A stretch of 64,000 nucleotides of DNA. It comes from Lacinutrix sp. Bg11-31. GTDB lineage: Bacteria > Bacteroidota > Bacteroidia > Flavobacteriales > Flavobacteriaceae. The notes below the pieces were generated by a model. That model ran no database searches, was not told where the DNA came from, and saw only the letters and a program-made list of their open reading frames with translations. Numbering within the stretch: position 1 is the first letter of the stretch; each line of letters opens with the position of its first letter. Below, piece after piece: positions 39,601 through 45,834 of the stretch. A program made the translations under genes and the position numbers. The DNA lies in assembly GCF_002831665.1 (NCBI RefSeq), contig NZ_CP025118.1:248001-312000 (forward strand), in the 5' to 3' direction.

Positions 39601-41823
39601 GTTATCCCAGCAGGCGAAACAAGTGTAGATGTTATTATACCAATTACTGATGATACAATAAGTGAGTCACCAGAAGACTTTACAGTTGACGGAACAGTAA
39701 CAAGTGGAAACACAACAAATACAGATCCAAGTGGAACGGTAACAATTACTGATAATGATTCAGTTAATGTAACAATCGGAGACGTAACCGTCGATGAAGG
39801 AGATGGAACTGCAACAGTACCAGTAACTTTAAATACTGCAAGTTCAGTAGATACAATAATTACTATTGTAACAACAGATGGAACAGCAGGCACATCAGAT
39901 TACACAACAACAACGACAACAGTAGTTATTCCAGCAGGCGAAACAAGTGTTAGCGTAAGTGTACCAATCTTAGAAGATGTTACAGATGAACCAAGTGAAG
40001 AGTTTACAGTTGACGGAACAGTAACAAGTGGCAACACAAGTAATACAGATCCAAGTGGAACAGTAACTATTACAGATAACGATGCTACACCAACAGTAAC
40101 AATCGAAGATGTAACAGTAGACGAAGGTGATGGTACAGTAACAATACCAGTAACAATCGATGTACCAAGTTCAGTAGATACAGTAGTAGATATTGTAACA
40201 ACAACAGGAACAGCCGGAACATCAGATTACACAGAAACAACAACAACAGTAGTTATCCCAGCAGGCGAAACAAGTGTAGATGTTATTATACCAATTACTG
40301 ATGATACAATAAGTGAGTCACCAGAAGACTTTACAGTTGACGGAACAGTAACAAGTGGAAACACAACAAATACAGATCCAAGTGGAACGGTAACTATTAC
40401 AGATAACGATTCAGTGACAATAACAATAGGAGATGTAACAGTAGACGAAGGAGATGGAACAGCAACAGTACCAGTAACAATTGATGTAGTAAGTTCAGTA
40501 GATACAGTAGTAGATATTGTAACAACAACAGGAACAGCAGGAACGTCAGATTACACAGAAACAACAACTACTGTAACAATTCCAGCAGGAGAAACAAGTG
40601 TAGCTGTAGTTATTGCTATTACAGTTGATACTATTTCTGAAGGTGATGAAATATTTACAGTTGATGGAACGGTTACAAGTGGAAACACAAGTAATACAGA
40701 TCCAAGTGGAACTGTAACAATACAAGATTGTCTTTCTGATTTAGATGCAGATTGCGATGGTGATGGTGTAACAAATGGAGATGAATTAACACCTCCAGAT
40801 GGTGAAGATCCAACAGATCCAACTAATCCTTGTGAATTCATTTCAGATGATATTACAGAAACGCCAAGTGACATATGGTTAGCGGCAGATTGTGATGGAG
40901 ATGGTGTAACAAATGGAGATGAATTAACACCTCCGGATGGTGAAGATCCAACAGATCCAAATAATCCATGTAGTTTTATTGAAGATGATATTACAGTAGA
41001 ACCAACTATAGATTGGCTAGCAGCAGATTGTGATGGAGATGGTGTAACAAACGGTCAAGAAATAGTTGACGGAACAGATCCATTAAGTGATTGTAGCTTC
41101 TTAACAGACAGTGTAACATTACCTCAATCTACAGATTGGTTTAATGGAGATTGTGATGAAGACAATGTAATAAACGGTCTTGAATTCGCTCTAGGAGATA
41201 CAGATGGAGATGGTATACCAAACTGGTTAGATACTGATGATGATAATGATGGAGTTGATACTATTAATGAAGATTATGGAGATGTAGATGTTTCAGATGG
41301 AGATGTTGATTCAACAGGAAATGATGATCCAACGGATAACGATACTGATGGTGATGGTATACCTGATTATTTAGATGATGATGATGATAATGATGGTATA
41401 TTAACTATTGATGAGAATGCTGATTCAAATGAAGATGGTATAGGATTTGGAGGAGATGCACAGGATAGTGATGGAGATGGTCTTCCAGATTACTTAGAGT
41501 TTGATAATGGTACTATTATAGATGATTTAGAAGTTTTCCAAGCGGTAACACCAAACGGAGATAACGATAATGATGTGTTTGTTATTAAAAACATTGAGTT
41601 ATTCCCAGAAAATACTGTTGAGATTTATAACAGATGGGGAGTTTTAGTTTATGAAACTGAAGGTTATGGTCAAAACGATAATTTCTTTAAAGGTGAATCT
41701 AATGGTAGAGTGACAATTAAACAAAAAGAACAATTACCAGTCGGAACATATTTCTATATTGTTAAATACAAAAAAGGAGACGAAGCTAAATCTAAAGCTG
41801 GTCACTTATACATTCAACGTTAA
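27634..41823 (+). CDS. Giant secreted adhesin: RCC1-like, TSP3, about 30 Calx-beta domains, T9SS type B sorting domain
   Basis: From the ATG at 27634 the protein has about 4729 residues; the frame is open to an ATG at 27481, but only the inner start gives a clean signal peptide (SLLLTLGLSVFALNNLSAQ). In order it has: an RCC1-like region (about 35-430; repeated YTWGDD, YVWGNLG, YGVGHNTDGEL and LGHGG motifs); a lectin- or Ig-like middle; two Ca-binding TSP3 stretches (DGDGVDDITDLDDDNDG, FDNDGIPDYLDLDSDNDG); about 30 Calx-beta-like domains of 107-110 residues (VTVDEGDGTATVPV and DDTIDELDETFTVDGTV motifs, about 1090-4365); more TSP3-like DCDGDGVTNG repeats with Cys pairs; and a final CHU_C/type B sorting domain (VTPNGDNDNDVFVI, VEIYNRWGVLVYE). 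This marks export by the type IX system and surface attachment, like the gliding adhesin SprB. The porP/sprF and ompA partners follow directly. Ligand unknown. Confidence 0.9.
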   Translation: MEISNRFSFNLSLLKSLLLTLGLSVFALNNLSAQDCPTITSEGIFDPNSDVLITSYHSSMAKTTTNIVAWGEDMAASGGNANTITEVIPGNGYTYTGTPIHFGLSGNGGAQGFLATTTSLYVWGNLGEVISADFGTDNAFNDMNATQTLPFTAANITQIHASSDVLFVISAGEIWVATSGTTAPTGNDDNDDSIWQQVETSSGVPLTGVANVTGNKYAGYALLGNGDIYTWGDDVVLGNGTGAQDLDFATQMMAPPVPITYIASFMDNPDDSPTGGNGETGLLALGSDTKIYGVGHNTDGELITSASNLVNTWTAVQASGGGDFVGAIQLSTSHTSEEHAGASVITAGATASDTNILYTWGISSSSSLGHGGFTDDPTIPPSFTVGTDDPVHASVGGHATTFFNRANGGSICFVGHVIDGSEGGLTSTGNDQVATSFECVIPATVELCGFADPCANAIASGTLIWETAPTNSSEFDWTPDGSLANTFNDISGSGINATVAFTGDTGSLGIWGTQTPNVGTDNGDEALQFFTNGFNATGITITITFSETVNVIDFDLSHINGSGPNGDSYTITANDVVDGAIFPTFTESANPSYTTNSSGFIDSNDNSTSGTNDEAGVNFTSANGISSITLVWDECTACTAGTVHGSAIKDISFCKTTLSITANDDNGSVIEGVGGVTIVNVLSNDDLDGNVPAIGVGGVTLTQLSTSNGGVTLNTSTGAVNVTAGTPVGNYVIEYQICETDTPTNCTTAFAYVEVLSDVDGDGVDDITDLDDDNDGILDINECSPSKTVDILIQSSDLTYIPSGNAGNIGDSATYANVGSYEGTAIDLRITVLNNSDTANLVADLSGESFDPGGGQPIIYYPIYLSSTGPATTGFANFDFEFLINGSNTLIEVPANMVFQDIDDTTPGELIEFNKEDILNYEVTTATSLLVANNVSLSSFGTSGDFLKVTSTGNAPAANDENLWFSIQMPFIDEFDITFSKRQFDTGYLFNTIVFGNPTTTTQVTPGCTSDFDNDGIPDYLDLDSDNDGCPDAIEGAATNIGLTQLNPDGSINTSANGGVSSTGVPNLANSGAGQAIGSSIDDSVLALECSVAITIENVTVDEGDGTATVPVTIDAISTLDTVIDIVTTAGTAGTSDYTTTTTTVTIPAGQTSVDVVIPILEDTEDELDETFTVNGTVTSGNASNTNPVGTVTIQDNDSVIVTIGDVTVDEGDGTATVPVTLNAPSAVATVVDIVTTAGTAGTSDYTTTTTTVTIPAGATSVDVIIPILEDTIDELDETFTVDGTVDSGDVNVAGSDLSGTVTIQDNDSVIVTIGDVTVDEGDGTATVPVTLNAPSAVAAVVDIVTTAGTAGTSDYTTTTTTVTIPAGATSVDVIIPILEDTIDELDETFTVDGTVDSGDVNVAGSDLSGTVTIQDNDSVIVTIGDVTVDEGDGTATVPVTLNAPSAVATVVDIVTTAGTAGTSDYTTTTTTVTIPAGATSVDVIIPILEDTIDELDETFTVDGTVDSGDVNVAGSDLSGTVTIQDNDSVIVTIGDVTVDEGDGTATVPVTLNAPSAVATVVDIVTTAGTAGTSDYTTTTTTVTIPAGATSVDVIIPILEDTIDELDETFTVDGTVDSGDVNVAGSDLSGTVTIQDNDSVIVTIGDVTVDEGDGTATVPVTLNAPSAVATVVDIVTTAGTAGTSDYTTTTTTVTIPAGATSVDVIIPILEDTIDELDETFTVDGTVDSGDVNVAGSDLSGTVTIQDNDSVIVTIGDVTVDEGDGTATVPVTLNAPSAVATVLDIVTTAGTAGTSDYTTTTTTVTIPAGATSVDVIIPILEDTIDELDETFTVDGTVDSGDVNVAGSDLSGTVTIQDNDSVIVTIGDVTVDEGDGTATVPVTLNAPSAVATVVDIVTTAGTAGTSDYTTTTTTVTIPAGATSVDVIIPILDDTIDELDETFTVDGTVDSGDVNVAGSDLSGTVTIQDNDSVIVTIGDVTVDEGDGTATVPVTLNAPSAVATVVDIVTTAGTAGTSDYTTTTTTVTIPAGATSVDVIIPILDDTIDELDETFTVDGTVDSGDVNVAGSDLSGTVTIQDNDSVIVTIGDVTVDEGDGTATVPVTLNVPSAVATVVDIVTTAGTAGTSDYTTTTTTVTIPAGATSVDVIIPILEDTIDELDETFTVDGTVDSGDVNVAGSDLSGTVTIQDNDSVIVTIGDVTVDEGDGTATVPVTLNAPSAVATVVDIVTTAGTAGTSDYTTTTTTVTIPAGATSVDVIIPILDDTIDELDETFTVDGTVDSGDVNVAGSDLSGTVTIQDNDSVIVTIGDVTVDEGDGTATVPVTLNAPSAVATVVDIVTTAGTAGTSDYTTTTTTVTIPAGATSVDVIIPILEDTIDELDETFTVDGTVDSGDVNVAGSDLSGTVTIQDNDSVIVTIGDVTVDEGDGTATVPVTLNAPSAVATVVDIVTTAGTAGTSDYTTTTTTVTIPAGATSVDVIIPILEDTIDELDETFTVDGTVDSGDVNVAGSDLSGTVTIQDNDSVIVTIGDVTVDEGDGTATVPVTLNAPSAVAAVVDIVTTAGTAGTSDYTTTTTTVTIPAGATSVDVIIPILEDTIDELDETFTVDGTVDSGDVNVAGSDLSGTVTIQDNDSVIVTIGDVTVDEGDGTATVPVTLNAPSAVATVVDIVTTAGTAGTSDYTTTTTTVTIPAGATSVDVIIPILDDTIDELDETFTVDGTVDSGDVNVAGSDLSGTVTIQDNDSVIVTIGDVTVDEGDGTATVPVTLNAPSAVATVLDIVTTAGTAGTSDYTTTTTTVTIPAGATSVDVIIPILDDTIDELDETFTVDGTVDSGDVNVAGSDLSGTVTIQDNDSVIVTIGDVTVDEGDGTATVPVTLNAPSAVATVVDIVTTAGTAGTSDYTTTTTTVTIPAGQTSVDVIIPILDDTTDEPSEDFTVGGTVTSGNTFNTDPSGTVTITDNDPTPTVIIGDVTVEEGDGTVTVPVTIDVPSSVDTIVDIVTTTGTAGTSDYTETTTTVVIPAGATSVDVIIPITDDTISESPEDFTVDGTVTSGNTTNTDPSGTVTITDDDSVNVTIGDVTVDEGDGTATVPVTLSIPSSVDTIITIVTTDGTAGTSDYTTTTTTVVIPAGATSVNVSVPILDDTTDEPSEDFTVGGTVTSGNTFNTDPSGTVTITDNDPTPTVIVGDVTVDEGDGTATVPVTLNTASSVDTIITIVTTDGTAGTSDYTTTTTTVVIPAGETSVSVSVPILEDVTDEPSEEFTVDGTVTSGNTSNTDPSGTVTITDNDATPTVTIEDVTVDEGDGTVTIPVTIDVPSSVDTVVDIVTTTGTAGTSDYTETTTTVVIPAGETSVDVIIPITDDTISESPEDFTVDGTVTSGNTTNTDPSGTVTITDNDSVNVTIGDVTVDEGDGTATVPVTLNTASSVDTIITIVTTDGTAGTSDYTTTTTTVVIPAGETSVSVSVPILEDVTDEPSEEFTVDGTVTSGNTSNTDPSGTVTITDNDATPTVTIEDVTVDEGDGTVTIPVTIDVPSSVDTVVDIVTTTGTAGTSDYTETTTTVVIPAGETSVDVIIPITDDTISESPEDFTVDGTVTSGNTTNTDPSGTVTITDNDSVNVTIGDVTVDEGDGTATVPVTLNTASSVDTIITIVTTDGTAGTSDYTTTTTTVVIPAGETSVSVSVPILEDVTDEPSEEFTVDGTVTSGNTSNTDPSGTVTITDNDATPTVTIEDVTVDEGDGTVTIPVTIDVPSSVDTVVDIVTTTGTAGTSDYTETTTTVVIPAGETSVDVIIPITDDTISESPEDFTVDGTVTSGNTTNTDPSGTVTITDNDSVNVTIGDVTVDEGDGTATVPVTLNTASSVDTIITIVTTDGTAGTSDYTTTTTTVVIPAGETSVSVSVPILEDVTDEPSEEFTVDGTVTSGNTSNTDPSGTVTITDNDATPTVTIEDVTVDEGDGTVTIPVTIDVPSSVDTVVDIVTTTGTAGTSDYTETTTTVVIPAGETSVDVIIPITDDTISESPEDFTVDGTVTSGNTTNTDPSGTVTITDNDSVNVTIGDVTVDEGDGTATVPVTLNTASSVDTIITIVTTDGTAGTSDYTTTTTTVVIPAGETSVSVSVPILEDVTDEPSEEFTVDGTVTSGNTSNTDPSGTVTITDNDATPTVTIEDVTVDEGDGTVTIPVTIDVPSSVDTVVDIVTTTGTAGTSDYTETTTTVVIPAGETSVDVIIPITDDTISESPEDFTVDGTVTSGNTTNTDPSGTVTITDNDSVTITIGDVTVDEGDGTATVPVTIDVVSSVDTVVDIVTTTGTAGTSDYTETTTTVTIPAGETSVAVVIAITVDTISEGDEIFTVDGTVTSGNTSNTDPSGTVTIQDCLSDLDADCDGDGVTNGDELTPPDGEDPTDPTNPCEFISDDITETPSDIWLAADCDGDGVTNGDELTPPDGEDPTDPNNPCSFIEDDITVEPTIDWLAADCDGDGVTNGQEIVDGTDPLSDCSFLTDSVTLPQSTDWFNGDCDEDNVINGLEFALGDTDGDGIPNWLDTDDDNDGVDTINEDYGDVDVSDGDVDSTGNDDPTDNDTDGDGIPDYLDDDDDNDGILTIDENADSNEDGIGFGGDAQDSDGDGLPDYLEFDNGTIIDDLEVFQAVTPNGDNDNDVFVIKNIELFPENTVEIYNRWGVLVYETEGYGQNDNFFKGESNGRVTIKQKEQLPVGTYFYIVKYKKGDEAKSKAGHLYIQR
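31231..36180 (+). repeat. Fifteen nearly identical 330-base tandem repeats (one Calx-beta domain each)
   Basis: The word GTAATCGTAACAATCGGAGA recurs exactly every 330 bases from 31231 to 36181 (16 occurrences, 15 full units). Each unit encodes 110 residues. Differences are few: Glu/Asp in ILEDT/ILDDT, Val/Leu in two units (32881, 35851), Ala/Thr in two (31561, 35191), one Val for Ala (33871), and silent changes such as ACC/ACT. The 16th unit switches at about 36355 into the next, diverged block. Confidence 0.97.
37153..40410 (+). repeat. Five 651-base tandem repeats (two alternating Calx-beta domains each)
   Basis: GCTACACCAACAGTAACAAT occurs at 37480, 38131, 38782, 39433 and 40084, exactly 651 bases apart. 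Each unit encodes one domain of the NTASSVDTIITIVTTDG type and one of the IDVPSSVDTVVDIVTTTG type. Copies 2-4 are virtually identical; the start of copy 1 and end of copy 5 diverge into flanking domains. Confidence 0.95.
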
Positions 41824-41836
41824 TTAAAATCAATAA

Positions 41837-41861
41837 TGAAGGCAGAGCAGTTCTGCCTTCA
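41837..41861 (+). terminator. Hairpin between adhesin and porP/sprF genes
   Basis: TGAAGGCAGA (41837-41846) and TCTGCCTTCA (41852-41861) form a perfect 10-bp stem with a 5-base loop. The T-run is poor, so it may only attenuate or stabilise the mRNA between the very long adhesin gene and its partners. Confidence 0.5.
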
Positions 41862-41883
41862 AAATTAAATTATACCTTTTATA

Positions 41884-42816
41884 ATGAAAAATAGAATATT
41901 AATTTTAGTAACTCTTATCAGTTCTATCTTTGCTTTAGAAAGTACTGCGCAACAGGACGCTCAATACACACAGTATATGTATAATACAATGAGTGTAAAT
42001 CCTGCTTATGCAGGATCTAGAGAAGGTATTAGCATGACAGGGTTGTATAGAACACAATGGGTCGGTTTAGATGGTGCTCCAGATACGCAAACTTTTAATA
42101 TTCATTCTCCTATTGGTGATAATGAAAAAGTTGGTTTAGGTTTATCTATTATTAATGATAATATTGGTCCAACTCATGAAACTTATTTTGATATTGATTT
42201 CTCATATACGATTAATACTTCAGAAGAAGGAAAACTAGCTTTTGGTTTAAAAGCTGGTGGTCACTTATTAGATGTGGCTTATTCAGAGTTAAGTCAGTTC
42301 AATGCAAATGATCAATTATTACAATCTGATATTGAAAATAAATTTTCACCAAATATTGGTGCTGGTATTTATTATAGAAAAGGAGATAGATGGTATGTTG
42401 GTTTGTCTGCACCTAATTTATTAGAGACTAAACATTTTGATGAAGCTTCTCTATCTGTAGCAAAAGAGAATGTTAACCTTTATCTTATAGGTGGATATGT
42501 ATTTGATATTAATTCAGATTTAAAATTGAAACCAGCTGTATTATTAAAAGGAGTTGCAGGAGCACCATTACAAGCAGATTTAACTGTTAACGCTCTTTTA
42601 AGAGAAAAATTAACATTAGGCTTAGCTTATAGATGGAGTGCAGCGGTAAGTGCTTTAGTTGGTTATCAATTAACAGATAGGCTTATGTTAGGTTTAGCTT
42701 ACGATAGAGAAACCACAGATTTAGGAAAAACACAGTTTGAACAAGGTTCGTATGAAGTGTTTTTAAGATTTGAAATTTTCGATGAGCAAAAAATATTATC
42801 ACCAAGATTCTTCTAA
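41884..42816 (+). CDS. PorP/SprF family outer-membrane protein
   Basis: The 310-residue protein has a signal peptide (ending STAQQ) and the family start DAQYTQYMYNTMSVNPAYAGSR, followed by alternating beta-barrel strands with Gly/aromatic pattern (VGLSAPNLL, LGLAYRWSAAVSALVGYQLT) and a terminal FLRFEIFD strand. PorP/SprF proteins accompany type B sorted adhesins and are needed to secrete or anchor them; SprF does this for SprB. Gene order right after the adhesin supports a dedicated partner role. Confidence 0.93.
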   Translation: MKNRILILVTLISSIFALESTAQQDAQYTQYMYNTMSVNPAYAGSREGISMTGLYRTQWVGLDGAPDTQTFNIHSPIGDNEKVGLGLSIINDNIGPTHETYFDIDFSYTINTSEEGKLAFGLKAGGHLLDVAYSELSQFNANDQLLQSDIENKFSPNIGAGIYYRKGDRWYVGLSAPNLLETKHFDEASLSVAKENVNLYLIGGYVFDINSDLKLKPAVLLKGVAGAPLQADLTVNALLREKLTLGLAYRWSAAVSALVGYQLTDRLMLGLAYDRETTDLGKTQFEQGSYEVFLRFEIFDEQKILSPRFF

Positions 42817-42833
42817 TATAGAAAATAGTAATT

Positions 42834-44756
42834 ATGAAAAAAAGAATATATATAATACTAGCAATTTTTTCTATAACCTTTAATACTGCTTTTTCCCAAG
42901 AGGATGGTAAGGTTAATACTGGTGTAGATAAAGAGTATAAGAACTTAAAGTACAAAGAGGTAATTAGAGACCTTAATAAGCTTGTTAAATCTGGAAATAA
43001 TAGCCCTGAGGTTTTAACCAAATTAGCTAATGCCTATTATTTTAATGTTGAAATGGAAGAAGCTGCAAAATGGTACGGAGAACTTCTAGCTCAAGATACA
43101 GCAATAGATTTTGAAAATTATTATAGATATGCTATGGCTCTTAAAGCTACAGGTAAATATGAAGCTGCTAATAAATATTTAAAGAAATTTGCAGTTCTTA
43201 AACCTAACGATTCAAGATCAATAAAATATTTAGAATCTCCAGATTACTTAACAACAATCGATAAATTGTCTGGTAATTTTACTATCGAAAATTTAGATTT
43301 TAACTCTAGGTTTTCAGACTTTGGTACATCGTTTTACAAAGATGGAATCGTATTTGCTTCTTCAAGAGGAGAAGGGAAATTATACAAATGGAATGAGCAA
43401 CCTTTTCTTGATTTGTTTTTTGCAAAAGAAGGAGAGACACCTAAAAGATTCTCAAAGGTATTAAATACAAAGTATCACGAGTCTTCAACATCATTTACTG
43501 ATGATGGAAAAACCATTTACTTTACTCGTAATAACTATCATAATGGTAAAAAAAGAAAGAGTAGTGATAAAGTTGTAGGTTTAAAAATATACAAAGCGAC
43601 ATTAAATGATGATGGAGAATGGAGTAATTTAATATCTATGCCATTTAACAACGATGAATATAACGTTGCGCATCCTGCATTAAGTTTAGACAATACAAAG
43701 CTATATTTCGCTTCAGATATGCCTGGAACTAGAGGTCAGTCTGATATATTTGTAGTAGATATTTTAGAAGATGGTAATTATGGAGAGCCTACAAATTTAG
43801 GAGACGTAGTAAATACAGAAGGGCGTGAAAACTTTCCTTATGTTAGTAATAATGGAACACTATACTTTTCTTCTAATGGACATCAAGGTTTAGGAGGTTT
43901 AGATATTTTCTATGCAAGTCTAGATGGAAATATTGAAAAAATCGAAAATTTAGGTAAGCCTATTAACAGTCCACGTGATGATTTTGAATTTATTATAGAT
44001 GAATTTACTAATACTGGATATCTTACTTCTAACCGATATAATGGTAAAGGTGATGATGATATTTATAGATTTCAACGAGAAATATGTAATCAACTAGTAG
44101 CTGGGACAGTTGTAGATAAGAACACTAATATTGTAATACCAGAAGCTAATGTTATTATTTACAATGATAGCAAAGAAAAAGTATACCGTTTTACAACAGA
44201 TGTTAATGGAGCATTTAGCTACAATACAGATTGTAAAAAAGGAACTTATAAAGCTGTAGCTAGTAAAGAAGGTTATAGCCCAGAAGAATTAACATATATT
44301 ATTGACCCTGAGATTAAATTAGATTTAACTCTAAAGTTAAATTTAACTCCAAAAACTATTATTGCAGAACCAGCTTCTGTTGGAGTAGATTTATTTAAAT
44401 TATTAGATTTAGATCCTATATATTTTGATTTCGATAAGTCTTACATTAGACCAGACGCACAAATAGAGTTACAGAAAGTGATTAACTATTTAAATGAATA
44501 TCCTTCTGTAAGTATTGATGTTCAGTCGCATACGGATTCCAGAGCACCATATTCTTATAATGAAGCATTATCGCAACGTAGAAACGTTTCAACTAGAAAT
44601 TGGATAATTGAAAAAGGTGGAATTTCATCTAGTCGTCTTTCAGGTAGAGGATATGGAGAAACACAACTTGTAAATGGGTGTTCAGACGGTGTTAAGTGTA
44701 GTGAAGATGAACATCAACAAAATAGACGTAGTATGTTTATTGTAACTAAAAATTAG
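42834..44756 (+). CDS. OmpA family protein with TPR, PD40 and carboxypeptidase-regulatory-like domains
   Basis: The 640-residue periplasmic/outer-membrane protein has a signal peptide (ending AFSQ), a TPR-like helical part (about 25-130), WD40-like PD40 beta-propeller motifs (SSRGEGKLYKW, ALSLDNTKLYFASDMPG, YFSSNGHQGLGGLDIF, about 160-400), a CarboxypepD_reg-like domain (about 410-490) and a C-terminal OmpA domain with peptidoglycan-binding residues (YFDFDKSYIRPDA, VQSHTDSRAPYSYNEALSQRR, ENRRS-like QQNRRS). This is the third member of the adhesin-PorP/SprF-OmpA trio and probably ties the complex to the cell wall. Confidence 0.93.
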   Translation: MKKRIYIILAIFSITFNTAFSQEDGKVNTGVDKEYKNLKYKEVIRDLNKLVKSGNNSPEVLTKLANAYYFNVEMEEAAKWYGELLAQDTAIDFENYYRYAMALKATGKYEAANKYLKKFAVLKPNDSRSIKYLESPDYLTTIDKLSGNFTIENLDFNSRFSDFGTSFYKDGIVFASSRGEGKLYKWNEQPFLDLFFAKEGETPKRFSKVLNTKYHESSTSFTDDGKTIYFTRNNYHNGKKRKSSDKVVGLKIYKATLNDDGEWSNLISMPFNNDEYNVAHPALSLDNTKLYFASDMPGTRGQSDIFVVDILEDGNYGEPTNLGDVVNTEGRENFPYVSNNGTLYFSSNGHQGLGGLDIFYASLDGNIEKIENLGKPINSPRDDFEFIIDEFTNTGYLTSNRYNGKGDDDIYRFQREICNQLVAGTVVDKNTNIVIPEANVIIYNDSKEKVYRFTTDVNGAFSYNTDCKKGTYKAVASKEGYSPEELTYIIDPEIKLDLTLKLNLTPKTIIAEPASVGVDLFKLLDLDPIYFDFDKSYIRPDAQIELQKVINYLNEYPSVSIDVQSHTDSRAPYSYNEALSQRRNVSTRNWIIEKGGISSSRLSGRGYGETQLVNGCSDGVKCSEDEHQQNRRSMFIVTKN

Positions 44757-44788
44757 CAATAGAAATAAAGTATTAATAAGTATTAAAT

Positions 44789-44820
44789 AAAAAAGTGCCA
44801 TAGAGATATGGCACTTTTTT
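44789..44820 (+). terminator. Intrinsic terminator of the adhesin locus
   Basis: AAAAAAGTGCCATA (44789-44802) pairs with TATGGCACTTTTTT (44807-44820) over 14 bp around the loop GAGA, with a six-T tail. Confidence 0.92.
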
Positions 44821-44879
44821 ATGCTTTACATGCAATATTAAAATAAACTTAAAAGGCCTAAATTATACGGTCTATTTTG

Positions 44880-44887
44880 TAAATTTG
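44880..44887 (+). promoter_or_regulatory. -7 promoter element of idi
   Basis: TAAATTTG followed by C matches TAnnTTTG and lies 17 bases before the idi start codon. The TTTG box expected about 19 bases further upstream is not obvious. Confidence 0.45.
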
Positions 44888-44904
44888 CTTTCCTCTATAA
44901 AAAT

Positions 44905-45441
44905 ATGGCAGAAGAAAAAGTAATTTTAGTAAACGAAAAAGACGAGCAAATAGGCTTAATGCCTAAAATGGAAGCGCATGAAAAAGCTGTTTTACATCGT
45001 GCTTTTTCTGTTTTTATTTTTAATAATAAAAACGAGTTAATGCTTCAGCAACGGGCTTTAAGCAAATACCATTCACCAGGTTTATGGACCAACACATGTT
45101 GTAGCCACCAAAGAGATGGAGAAAGCAATATCGAAGCTGGTACAAGGCGTTTACAAGAAGAAATGGGCTTTGTAGCACCATTAAAAGAGAAAATGTCTTT
45201 TATCTATAAGGCGCCTTTCGATAATGGTTTAACAGAACACGAATTAGACCATATTATGGTTGGCTATTATAACGCTATTCCAAAGATTAATACAAACGAA
45301 GTGGAAGCTTGGAAATGGATGCCATTAGAAATCGTAAAACAGGATATAATAGAACAACCAGAGTTATATACAGCTTGGTTTAAGATTATTTTCGATAAAT
45401 TCTACCAATACATAAACATTACAGATGAAAGTAACAGTTAG
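44905..45441 (+). CDS. idi: Isopentenyl-diphosphate delta-isomerase, type I
   Basis: The 178-residue Nudix-fold enzyme interconverts IPP and DMAPP. Visible are the catalytic Cys in TNTCCSHQRDGES (about 65-77), the Nudix-like helix GTRRLQEEMGF and the Glu-containing HELDHIMVGYY strand that supplies the second catalytic acid. Length equals E. coli Idi. Its 3' end overlaps queD by 17 bases in another frame, so the two are translationally linked. Confidence 0.95.
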   Translation: MAEEKVILVNEKDEQIGLMPKMEAHEKAVLHRAFSVFIFNNKNELMLQQRALSKYHSPGLWTNTCCSHQRDGESNIEAGTRRLQEEMGFVAPLKEKMSFIYKAPFDNGLTEHELDHIMVGYYNAIPKINTNEVEAWKWMPLEIVKQDIIEQPELYTAWFKIIFDKFYQYINITDESNS

Positions 45442-45832
45442 TAGGCGAGCACATTTTAATGCAGCACATAGACTGTATCGAAAAGATTGGAGCGACGAAA
45501 AAAACAACGCTGTTTTTGGTAAGTGCAATAATCCTAACTATCATGGACATAATTACGAATTGATAGCAAGTGTCACTGGAGAAATAGATCCAGAAACAGG
45601 TTTTGTAATAGATATTAAAACTCTTAGAGATATTATTAAAAATGAAGTTGAAGATGTCTTCGATCATAAAAATCTAAACTTAGATGTTTTGGAGTTTAAA
45701 GATTTGAATCCTACAGCAGAAAACATTGTAGTGGTTATTCATAAAAAAATAAAAGTAAAGCTAGAATCACATTTAGATTTAGAAGTCACTTTATACGAAA
45801 CACCTAGGAACTTCGTAAGCTATTCAGGTTAA
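45425..45832 (+). CDS. queD: 6-carboxytetrahydropterin synthase / 6-pyruvoyl-tetrahydropterin synthase family
   Basis: The 135-residue protein shows the family zinc ligands in AHFNAAH (first His) and YHGHNYE (two His), the catalytic Cys in GKCNNPNYHG, the FDHKNLN motif and the substrate-binding Glu in VTLYETPRN. In bacteria this is usually QueD, making 6-carboxytetrahydropterin for queuosine; a pterin-cofactor role cannot be excluded. It lies between idi and manA in an operon-like arrangement. Confidence 0.85.
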   Translation: MKVTVSRRAHFNAAHRLYRKDWSDEKNNAVFGKCNNPNYHGHNYELIASVTGEIDPETGFVIDIKTLRDIIKNEVEDVFDHKNLNLDVLEFKDLNPTAENIVVVIHKKIKVKLESHLDLEVTLYETPRNFVSYSG

Positions 45833-45834
45833 TA

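Noticed and set aside
31231..40410. CRISPR array or satellite DNA
   Set aside because: The repeats are long (330 and 651 bases), contiguous, without spacers, and keep one open reading frame of Calx-beta domains.
31472..40874. Many antisense open frames of about 90-107 codons, repeating at regular intervals inside the adhesin gene
   Set aside because: They are frame shadows of the tandem repeats, of low complexity (Leu-only or Val/Ser/Thr-rich), recur with the repeat period and have no start signals.
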